The notes under the pieces were generated by a model, which saw only the letters and a program-made list of their open reading frames with translations, made no database searches and was not told the DNA's origin. DNA of 64,000 bases, taken from Tubiluchus corallicola. Its lineage: Eukaryota > Priapulida > Priapulimorpha > Priapulimorphida > Tubiluchidae. The DNA is taken from assembly GCA_030141605.1 (NCBI GenBank), contig JAQGDQ010000338.1, positions 1 through 64,000 on the forward strand. The letters run 5' to 3'. Positions 1-10,109 of this stretch are shown piece after piece. A program made the position numbers and the translations under genes. The stretch's first letter is position 1. Each line of letters starts with the position of its first letter.

Positions 1-1822
1 TGTATAAAAATATAGAATCAATTGTGCGGAGTTATTTGAGTCAATTGCAGACAGTTTTTGTATACTTTTGCATAGGAGCGGCCAGTACTTAGCCGTTTTT
101 GAGACAATTAGGTATCATGTATCCTTGATAGTTGGGTATTTTAAATTATGCATGAAACAAGGCAATTGATATTTTAAGTCCCTATGGTCACAAAATTGCA
201 ATTTGTTGCTGGCTCCAAGGGGGCTTTGCCCCTCAACCCCATTGGGGGCCTAGGTGGCCCCAAAACCCCCGGTCTGTTTCAGAGTTTTTTGCCATTTGTC
301 ATTCTCATCCCTGGTATAGAGGTGTAATAATTGTGTACAAGTGTTTAACTGTAATAATCACAAAGTAACGTGTTAGAACACGAGACAGCATGAAAAAACT
401 TCATGTGGCAGTTACAAAGCTACTGAGTTGACGAATGTGGCGAATGTACACCTCGAGCGCATATCAGACAGTGGCGTGTTCTCTGTTTATTACCAATGTC
501 GGTGTTGCAGTAACTGTTATTGGAGTGAACTACTGTCAAAAATGAATTTTATAAAGAAGTACGCTCATATCTCGGTTTGCCGGACCTCGTTTTACGGATA
601 TCGGGAAAAATTCGACCACTAAAAGTCCCACATACTACGGCCACGGTCTGTTGTTTCACGAGCTGACCGCTAGTTGGCAGGCCGCCACTTTGTTGACATC
701 ATTACATCAGTGCAACCAAGCAGCGAGTAACGACACGTGTGCAGCTTGTATGTCAGGAGCGGCCCGTACTAGACGTTTTTGAGACAATAACGCGATTGAT
801 TCTACACTACCGTGAGTCTAATACACGGCGACTACTGTATTAGCTTAGTATCAGTAGATACGGACAATCGGCAAATTCGAACCGCTTTTGTCCGGCAAAC
901 CGAGATTTGTGTTGCAGAAAAAATGAAAACAGCAAGAGTATATTTCAGCGATCTTTATTTTTCAAACACAGCCAAAGCAATTTGCATAAAACCAAAAAGG
1001 ATGATTTTGTAAAGGATGACAAACACGTCACGCTAAAACCTAAATTTACAGATGGAAATTTTTGTTTTCTACCAAAAAAAATTGGCTAAGCCGCTAAACA
1101 GCTGATCTGCTAATTCAAACGACTCACATCAATATTTAAAAAAAAAGCAAATAACCAAATCTTTCAAATTTTAAAAAGCTAAACTTTTCACATACATAAG
1201 TCACAAGAAATAATCAACAAGAAACTGTTCTATTCAAGTCATCACAAGCATTTCTATAATTGATTCTTATTAAAATTTGTAACTCTCATTAAAATTTAAT
1301 ATTAATTTACATAATATAATTTCCAATTTTTCCAAATAGATCAGAAGCGCAGTGAAACTAAAAAAGGTAGAATTGTAGTGTTATAAACACAAGCATACTA
1401 GAAGGTCCGACATTTGCATGAAGAGTGACAGTTGCACACAATGACACAATAATAAATATGAAATTACAAGTAATACGACATGACGCTGATACACATTTAA
1501 TCATAGTGATAGTCATTAATACACATTATTTACATAAAGCTGCACATTTACTCTGTAAAATCGTAAACAGAGTTAGCAAAAGCAAAAAAACTGCTGCATT
1601 ACAAATATAAACTTGTGCGCGTTAACTGGAATTAAAAGCTTTCTTGTTAAACAACTGTGACAGCACGAAAAAACCATTTTCCAGTTGCTTAGGAATATAT
1701 AAATCTTCATGTTATGTGTAATCTTACAAACTTCTGTACGCGAGATGCAATAAAATCATTGATTTTAATCATTTTCTACCTTCAAACTCTCGGTCGATGC
1801 GAGAAAAAATACCGGCTAGTTA
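1..1822. repeat. Left arm of giant inverted repeat
   Basis: This stretch is the reverse complement of 7715-9536. Position n pairs with 9537-n along the whole length, with no net insertion or deletion. I found only two differences by eye (293/9244 and 807/8730), so identity is about 99.9%. The inner boundary is sharp at 1822. The outer boundary lies at or beyond the window start. Within the arm a roughly 35-base stretch with the core GTTTTTGAGACAAT occurs twice (about 76-112 and 755-790), and short motifs reading TAGAATCAAT face each other near 13 and 804, so the arm itself is composite. Small ORFs of 60-66 codons occur identically in both arms; none resembles a known protein. Confidence 0.95.
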
Positions 1823-2042
1823 AAAATGGAATTGGATGCAAGTTGGACCCGCAAGTAAATAAAGTTAATTTGTTTAAAAATAGCAGGAAATGTGAATCAT
1901 TATCGGTTTCGTATATATTAATTACAGCTCCAACGACAGCACCATTTTTGGCGATCTATATGTCAAACAAAAGGTCTCGATCTAGTGTGGTCTCATATAG
2001 GTTTTGCAAAACTTATACCTCTTATTTCTAGGGAACGGGAAC

Positions 2043-2231
2043 ATGCCGGGCTGTGCTAACTATGGACAGATAACCCGTTCGACGGTGGGTGTAGTAGGCG
2101 TATTTAGAATTCACGTGAGGGCCAAGGACATTTTCCCGGACTCACTGACGCAAATTTTGCAAAAAACTTCTCAAACAGCCTTTAGAAAAACTCAATTTGT
2201 GCAACTGTTTGGGCACACTGGGAAAAAATAA
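2043..2231 (+). pseudogene. Possible THAP-like N-terminal fragment
   Basis: An ORF whose ATG sits 221 bp inside the left arm starts Met-Pro-Gly-Cys-Ala-Asn-Tyr-Gly. That resembles the opening of THAP zinc-binding domains, which usually read M-P-x-C-x-x-x-x-C. The second cysteine expected a few residues later is absent (Gln-Ile follows), and no Cys-x-x-His pair is visible before the stop. If genuine it would be a decayed remnant. THAP domains head P-element-type transposases, including the Galileo group with very long terminal inverted repeats, which would fit the location. The match is short and may be chance. Confidence 0.2.
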
Positions 2232-2695
2232 GCACACTCATGGAAAGAGGACAAAACGGTCCATAAAATGTTGAAGGTTTCATTAGGAGAGGGGTCCACA
2301 AGATGAAATGGGAAGAGTGTATTTCAAGGTTCTTTTCCAACCTTCCCCCCAGTACTGCACACTATTTGGAACATCCATTGTCTTTCAGTTTGATAAATTT
2401 CGCAGCTCTTCCAGGCATTGTCTTCACCCATCATTCTACAGTGTTATAGATTATACGTGTAAGTAATCCTATTATAATTTGAGAAGCAGTTAACAAAACT
2501 ATGTGGAATGCATTCGCGAACATTGTTAAAAGCCTAACCTCTTAGAAGGCTTGGCCTTTCCTTTAAACCAAACTTCCTTTACGAAAAGGTAAGCGTATCA
2601 GCGTGATTGATGTTAGGCCTGAAATATGTAGCCATGGTTGGAACATTTGTAGTGATATTCAAAACAATAGCTGCTATCAGCACTGGATTATCCGT

Positions 2696-2925
2696 TAAGC
2701 AAAATAACCACATGCTTAGGGCCTCCGGGAATGAGGGAACCCATACATCTTTTTTTTAGAATCGAATAATTACCGAAAGTAAAATATACCGGAATAAGTG
2801 AGGCGGATTCTGTGTTTCTTCACAATATGACGGTACGGATGGGCATCCACATTCTGGCTACTGATGAGCCCTGAACTGCTCACTGCCCAGATGATGACAT
2901 TGTTTGATTGTATAATATGTCATAA
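2696..2925 (+). repeat. Dispersed repeat family D, copy 1
   Basis: Similar over about 220 bp to 49382-49605 in the same orientation, sharing blocks such as ATTCTGGCTACTGA and GACATTGTTTGATT-type sequence. Copies are diverged. No coding capacity or terminal repeats seen. Confidence 0.7.
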
Positions 2926-3314
2926 TATATTTCAAGTGTGCAATCCTTATAATAAATGTGCTGAAAACTGGGCAGGATAATGTTGCTTTTCAGCTTTGAC
3001 TGTATGTATTTTATCACATGATGATGATGATGACTACTGCAAACAAATCTTACTGCAAGTTTTTTTTCATTTCGAAAGATAAAATTTCATTCTACAGTTT
3101 AGTATTGTTTTTGTTGGAGGTACCATAATTTTTTCAGTGCTTAGAGCTTCTTGAGGTCTTAGTCTGGCCATGGGTGCAAGTGGGCAGAATAATATTAGAA
3201 ATTTCCTTAAAAAGCTCCATTGGATTTAATTGTTTGTTGATGTAATCAGTTTATTGATGTAATCAGTTATTGACGTAATCAATCATTTAACTTTGGAACT
3301 TAATTATTTTATAG

Positions 3315-3700
3315 ATCGGCAAGGTCTGAAACAGCAAAACAGGGTCTCGTTTTTTCACAATCGCCTCGTCGAATGTCTGAAGTGGTGTCTTGCGAACAAT
3401 CCGTCGAGAAGTTTACCCAACATCGGCACAACATTGACAGCAATAGATGAAGTGCGCGGACTGTTGCTGCAATATGGTGATCTCATCCTCGGAATGAAAG
3501 TGACGAAGCAAGACGGCAACGACCTTGAAGACAGACGCATGAGGACGAGACATCATTCTGCAGATCAGCCGGAGCGTACCAAAGTGCGACGGATGTCGGA
3601 CGAGTCCGTCGTTAACGGCTACGGATGCGAATCGCAGGTGTATCCGATGGACTTGAGGCACCGGCATCCGTCTAACAACAGCAGAGTTGCCGCAGTCTAG
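3315..3700 (+). CDS. GC-richer exon-like ORF, unidentified protein C-terminus
   Basis: An open frame of about 128 codons ends in TAG at 3700 and is preceded by a plausible 3' splice acceptor (TTATTTTATAG ending at 3314), so it may be a terminal exon. The in-frame ATG at 3293 lies before that acceptor and may not be used. Its base composition is clearly richer in G and C than the surrounding kilobases. Predicted features are an amphipathic N-terminal half with LVECLKWCLANN and IDEVRGLLLQYGDL, then a basic, Arg/Ser/Asp-rich tail with RTRHH and PMDLRHRH. No signal peptide or membrane segment is visible. I do not recognise the family. It could be the last exon of a host gene whose other exons lie to the left, an exon captured by the element, or the end of a transposase. 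Confidence 0.4.
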
Positions 3701-6700
3701 GCGCGTAAACCGCCTGGCTTCACATTGACTGAACAAAAGAGCAGCACATGCAGATCAGGTTTTGTTTTACTTGGTGACAGAGTTTAATGTTGTTAGTAGT
3801 ATAGCAACTAGAAAAGCGGTAGCTCTTACCATATCTCACTAGATTCCAGGATGAATGTAAACGTGTAAGGGTTTAGTGGCGTACTGTAATAATGGAAACA
3901 AAAGGACTATATGGACGAAAATGCAAAGTACAACAGCATTTGTGTGTGTCATGTTGATGAAAAGGAAAAGTACAATGATAAATACGCGAAGGCTAGATAC
4001 TGAAGTTGCTATCTATCTGATTTTGTTTGGGGTAGACAGGTAATGTACATGCAAACGACAGTTTTCATAGTTTCGTATTATTCTTGTGTAAGTATACTGA
4101 CTGAATTTTACTGGACTAGCTGGCTCCTCACCAAACACTACCTCTATTTCCGTTACCTCCTCGACTATAACTATAGAAGCCATTTTACCTCTTTGCTGTT
4201 ATACATTATCATTATTATCCTATAGTAAACACGATAGGTGTCACACGATTAGTTAGTAAAAGCCAGCCGAATGGAACTTGTCTTTTCTATGTGTCCATCC
4301 TCGTACCTCATTTTGCATACGTATAAATTATAGTGAGTCAGATATCAAAAATGTTATTAGAGCAGGAATTATAAACAGGAATATTTTGCATATTGTGTAA
4401 AAGTATGTAATTTTCACTAATTATTCTTTGCGTACAAGGCCTGCCAGTATTTTTACTAACAAGTAAGAATTTCCTCCTTAATAAGTAATACAGCAAGTAC
4501 TTTTGTGCACTGTACCAGATCTTGCAGATGCTGCAGTTGTTCTTAACCTTCTTAACCTGCCTTTCGACCTCTTCAAGCTTTTTTCTGCTAACAACATTCT
4601 TAGTACCAGTACCCACATTACCTGAAAAATACAGAAATAGAATACAACTGAAATGACAAGTATATGAAAAATTTACCTTCACTTTTTTGTGCACGTATTT
4701 AGTACTTAGTACGTTTCGTAACTCTTAGCATACACAACCTAGTTGACTTTTTTAGTGTTATATAGTTACAAATTTATGATTTAGTTACTATTTTATGTTT
4801 TAATATTATACTATGTACGTCAACTCATACGCAATAACCGTTATTTGCCTGTTCTTGCAGTCTGTACCTTTTCTTAATTTAGCCTCGGTTATATCTCTAC
4901 CTCAAATAAGTTCTTACTGGTGTAATGCGCTTTTGCAAAAAACTCTTAAAATTTGCCTCTTATGAAAGTAGCTAGTAGTTGCAGAGTTTATTGTGAGTGA
5001 CCAATTTTTTAGAAAAATCATTTGTTTTCGAATAGCTGACGATAATTTTCCATCTCTAAAGCAACTACTACTTGCTTTTCCAGTTTTCTGTCATTTCTTT
5101 TTGCAGTTCAAAAACTGTTCACCAAATTTAACTTTTACTATAAGCGAACAACTATTCTACTTCGATGATTTCTGCTTAGCGTAGAGTACGATGCTGTTAC
5201 GAAAAATTGCTGAAAAGTTTGGTAAAACGTATCCTGTCAGTTTAAAATTTCATTTTGAAATGTAGCAATGAGTACTCTAACTTGGCATGCTTTTAAAATA
5301 TATACAAATGTATCCTATGTCCTACAAACTTTATTTAATATATGTACTTGTTTTTAATCAAATGACATGCAAAATGTCTATGCAGGGTATTCACTCTTAA
5401 TACTACCAACTTTTCTTCCAGACCAAACTTCAAATACCTCACTAAATCTTTAAGTGTTATTAGAATCGTAGTTGTCTCCTATACAATAGTTGTTGTGAAA
5501 TATGTACTTAATTATTCCTGTTGTAATCTGTATGTCACTGATTTTATTCATGATTTTATCACACATTTATTGAGTGACTTGGATATAAGTAATGTTAGGT
5601 AGAGTTAGAGAAACGTTATCTAATCTTAGAACATCATACATATTTGCAAATTTTTTGTTTTGTGTAAGGATAAAAAATGTGGATGTCATGTTTCAAAGAG
5701 AATGCATTGTGACATTTAGAGTTTCATTGTTTACAGATATGTGTACTTTTTTTGTAACAGAGTAGGTATATTTGTCATCATAGTGTGTCGTTTGATGTGT
5801 GAATTTCTGAATGTTTGCTGCCGGCGTGTTATTGCCATGGCAGAAGATTTCTGCTTGTTGCTGCTTTTGTTGTTGCTAGAAGAACATTAATCACGAAACC
5901 GATTGCTACGGATAGATTGTTTTGAAAAGGTAGATAGCGCGAGCACCTGCTATCTTGGCTTTGTAAGAGAAATCATCACAACATTTCGGTTTTGAAGAAC
6001 TGTAACGAGATTAAAGATGTTTCGCAAGATTCCGCTTAAGTTACTGCTATAGTCGTCGTCGTGATGGCATGCGGCGTGGTGATATCGTGCAATCGGTTTT
6101 GAGTTCAGTTCGCATGCTTCGTGTTCAACGTGCTTTTTATCCGACTCTCGCTCACAGTGGCATAGTTATAACGTGTAAAACATGTTATGGTTCGTCAAAA
6201 CGTCAGGTGTTAAACACAATCGAGGAGCTATAAGCAATGATGTAAATGTTAACTATGCCACTCTTTGTTTGTAATGTTTGCTAAACTGAATAATGAGCTA
6301 TAAGTTATGGTTAGCTAATGACCAAACAAATAGGTGCAATTATAAATAGTTAGCTATTTTGAGAATTTTTTTACATTTCGAGCATTTAGTGATAATGCTT
6401 TTGTCGAGGCATGCGCGTATGTTGATCCTTGTATCACGCCAGTGGTCTGTCGTAGAGTGGCATTTAGTCTAGTTGCAGGACCTTGTCAACATTGTTGCAG
6501 ATAACATAAATATATAAACTGAGTTAGTCCCATGCAGAAATGATTCTAAAATTATTGACAAGGATAAAGTGAATTCAATTCGAATGGTTTTTTTGGCTTT
6601 CGAACTCGAATCAAACTGAATTTCAAGATTTCGAGTCAAGGTCAATTAGGAGTTCAGTTTTAAAGATTTGTGAATAATAAGCAGTCTCACCGAGATCCGT

Positions 6701-7570
6701 GCATTTTGGTCTGCAGTAAAACACAAATATTTAATAATTATGCACATAAATTGTACTGAATTATGCTGATTTAATGATAAAGAACGTATGTGCTGCAGTG
6801 GTGAATTATTCAATTCCATCGATTCGATGCTCGCCATAAAGTGATAACCATAGTTTTATGTGTGCATCCTAAAATCAATATTTAAGTTATTCTGAGTTCT
6901 GTTACACTCAGAACTTGATAAAAGTCAACAAAGAAGGTTGGTTTTAAATTTCTTGAGAAAGGCTGAACTGATGAATTTTATTGCTTTACCTTAAACTGCA
7001 AGAGTTTAACAAGCAAATGCAGACGTTAACGAGCAGCTGAAAACAAGGATCAACATTTTCGCGTGCCTATTTTTGCCTTATCCGTAACGTGGCAAACTTT
7101 GCCGGACGCCGTGCTTTGTATCGTTGCTCAGTTTGCATATCGCTTGCAATTCCAGTAGGTAAAAGCTCGTCCTTATTGTCTTTCTTAAGCGCTTGTGATG
7201 CTGATGCTCAGATGCTGACCCGGCAAAATAATTGCTGCATTACGATCAGGCCTACGAATTATATGCTGTATGATGAATGATCATAATTATATTGTATTAA
7301 GAGAAAGTATTAGCACACCCCCTTATTTTCTGTACAAAAGTTGAGAATTTCATTGCGTAAGAGCCAAAATATGTAATATATTTAGGTATGTGACTTGTCT
7401 TCAGTAATCAATGACTTTTGATTATGCTGTTTATTGTGTTATCATTCGGTTTCAAGAATTTCTGTTATGGTAGGCAGTTTCGAAATTTTGTAATGTAAAT
7501 TTTGATATTTTGCCTATTAATTTGTCTGTCCAAGAATGACTGTGTGCATCTCTTTGCTTTATAAAGGCCC

Positions 7571-7628
7571 GAGTTGTCCATCAAATCTATTGAGTTGTCC
7601 ATCAAGTCCATCGAGTTGTCCATCAACT
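7571..7628. repeat. Short 18-bp tandem repeat (three units)
   Basis: Three imperfect 18-bp units with the core GAGTTGTCCATCAA, close to the inner edge of the right arm. Confidence 0.8.
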
Positions 7629-7714
7629 CTGACAGCTTTACAGACATTATGATTAGCCCTGTATGTTTTTGTGGCCGCTACTATGGAAACATATTTCACC
7701 ATGAAAACCAGTTG

Positions 7715-9536
7715 TAACTAGCCGGTATTTTTTCTCGCATCGACCGAGAGTTTGAAGGTAGAAAATGATTAAAATCAATGATTTTATTGCATCTCGCGTA
7801 CAGAAGTTTGTAAGATTACACATAACATGAAGATTTATATATTCCTAAGCAACTGGAAAATGGTTTTTTCGTGCTGTCACAGTTGTTTAACAAGAAAGCT
7901 TTTAATTCCAGTTAACGCGCACAAGTTTATATTTGTAATGCAGCAGTTTTTTTGCTTTTGCTAACTCTGTTTACGATTTTACAGAGTAAATGTGCAGCTT
8001 TATGTAAATAATGTGTATTAATGACTATCACTATGATTAAATGTGTATCAGCGTCATGTCGTATTACTTGTAATTTCATATTTATTATTGTGTCATTGTG
8101 TGCAACTGTCACTCTTCATGCAAATGTCGGACCTTCTAGTATGCTTGTGTTTATAACACTACAATTCTACCTTTTTTAGTTTCACTGCGCTTCTGATCTA
8201 TTTGGAAAAATTGGAAATTATATTATGTAAATTAATATTAAATTTTAATGAGAGTTACAAATTTTAATAAGAATCAATTATAGAAATGCTTGTGATGACT
8301 TGAATAGAACAGTTTCTTGTTGATTATTTCTTGTGACTTATGTATGTGAAAAGTTTAGCTTTTTAAAATTTGAAAGATTTGGTTATTTGCTTTTTTTTTA
8401 AATATTGATGTGAGTCGTTTGAATTAGCAGATCAGCTGTTTAGCGGCTTAGCCAATTTTTTTTGGTAGAAAACAAAAATTTCCATCTGTAAATTTAGGTT
8501 TTAGCGTGACGTGTTTGTCATCCTTTACAAAATCATCCTTTTTGGTTTTATGCAAATTGCTTTGGCTGTGTTTGAAAAATAAAGATCGCTGAAATATACT
8601 CTTGCTGTTTTCATTTTTTCTGCAACACAAATCTCGGTTTGCCGGACAAAAGCGGTTCGAATTTGCCGATTGTCCGTATCTACTGATACTAAGCTAATAC
8701 AGTAGTCGCCGTGTATTAGACTCACGGTAATGTAGAATCAATCGCGTTATTGTCTCAAAAACGTCTAGTACGGGCCGCTCCTGACATACAAGCTGCACAC
8801 GTGTCGTTACTCGCTGCTTGGTTGCACTGATGTAATGATGTCAACAAAGTGGCGGCCTGCCAACTAGCGGTCAGCTCGTGAAACAACAGACCGTGGCCGT
8901 AGTATGTGGGACTTTTAGTGGTCGAATTTTTCCCGATATCCGTAAAACGAGGTCCGGCAAACCGAGATATGAGCGTACTTCTTTATAAAATTCATTTTTG
9001 ACAGTAGTTCACTCCAATAACAGTTACTGCAACACCGACATTGGTAATAAACAGAGAACACGCCACTGTCTGATATGCGCTCGAGGTGTACATTCGCCAC
9101 ATTCGTCAACTCAGTAGCTTTGTAACTGCCACATGAAGTTTTTTCATGCTGTCTCGTGTTCTAACACGTTACTTTGTGATTATTACAGTTAAACACTTGT
9201 ACACAATTATTACACCTCTATACCAGGGATGAGAATGACAAATTGCAAAAAACTCTGAAACAGACCGGGGGTTTTGGGGCCACCTAGGCCCCCAATGGGG
9301 TTGAGGGGCAAAGCCCCCTTGGAGCCAGCAACAAATTGCAATTTTGTGACCATAGGGACTTAAAATATCAATTGCCTTGTTTCATGCATAATTTAAAATA
9401 CCCAACTATCAAGGATACATGATACCTAATTGTCTCAAAAACGGCTAAGTACTGGCCGCTCCTATGCAAAAGTATACAAAAACTGTCTGCAATTGACTCA
9501 AATAACTCCGCACAATTGATTCTATATTTTTATACA
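7715..9536. repeat. Right arm of giant inverted repeat
   Basis: Reverse complement of 1-1822 at about 99.9% identity. The flank 9541-9620 resembles part of the arm itself (around 8800-8890: TTGCACTGATGTA and GTCAGCTCGTGAAA-like blocks). The repeat family therefore extends past 9536, to within about 100 bp of the MRPL50 stop codon. Confidence 0.95.
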
Positions 9537-9540
9537 TTGA

Positions 9541-9745
9541 GATATACACGTGGTTACACTGATGTACGTGATGTAAACAAAGTGACTGCCAATTAGCCGT
9601 CAGCTTGTGAAATAATGTACTGGGTCCGTAAAAATTTTCTCAACGAATTTACGTAATTTACAAAAATGGCACTACTGGTCTTCCAAAAACTCAGAATTCC
9701 GCCTATCAGCGGAAAATTCTCATCCCTGCTGTATACACACATACA
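9541..9745. repeat. Second, diverged copy of an arm sub-repeat beside MRPL50
   Basis: Blocks here align with the arm interior at about 8800-8890, and the stretch ends near a CAGGGATGAGAA-type motif (reverse strand) that also occurs in the arm near 9222-9235. It forms the 3' flank, and probably part of the 3' UTR, of MRPL50. Confidence 0.55.
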
Positions 9746-9764
9746 CCTGAGACATTAGTAGTGG

Positions 9765-10109
9765 TTAACTAATTTTCCTCCACTGTTCTTCCGGATATTT
9801 CAAGTAATTTGGATCCCTCGGCTGCTGATTGTTCTTCATGCTCTTTTGCAGTTTCAATCCTTTCAGGCTGTGCACCAAAGTGGGTGACTTCGGAAACGCC
9901 GTGGGTCCGTCAATCTCCGGATCGTAGCGCTTGTAGTTCACATTTACGTGCAAATTTGGCGGAAGATCTCGTTTGGCAAACTGTTCTAGGGCCGTGATTG
10001 GCTCAACCGGCTTCGTGTAGAACTGCGTCAGCTTTTCCAAAGAGTCGATAGTGTGCAAAATCGAATCTGGAACGCCGTGGTCGAAATGTCGTTCACAACG
10101 AGTCAGAAG
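9765..10109 (-). CDS. MRPL50: MRPL50 terminal coding exon 4
   Basis: The acceptor AAATTTTGCAG precedes 10109. The exon encodes residues 113-226, including DHGVPDS, the helix around LEKLTQFY and the DLPPNL motif, then ends in TAA-type context at 9765. This exon carries the strongest family evidence. Confidence 0.9.
   Translation of the reverse strand, partial: LLTRCERHFDHGVPDSILHTIDSLEKLTQFYTKPVEPITALEQFAKRDLPPNLHVNVNYKRYDPEIDGPTAFPKSPTLVHSLKGLKLQKSMKNNQQPRDPNYLKYPEEQWRKIS

Larger units (their letters stand above)
1823..7714. other. Unique centre of the giant inverted repeat
   Basis: A 5.9 kb spacer between the two arms. It contains a weak THAP-like ORF just inside the left arm (2043), a dispersed-repeat copy (2696-2925), a GC-richer exon-like ORF (3315-3700) and otherwise AT-rich DNA. 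No intact transposase was recognised. Between 3740 and 7570 I see no gene, only short ORFs without recognisable motifs. Confidence 0.7.

Noticed and set aside
428-1610. Small ORFs duplicated in both inverted arms
   Set aside because: They are identical only because the arms are identical; no domains and no ribosome-start or splice context.
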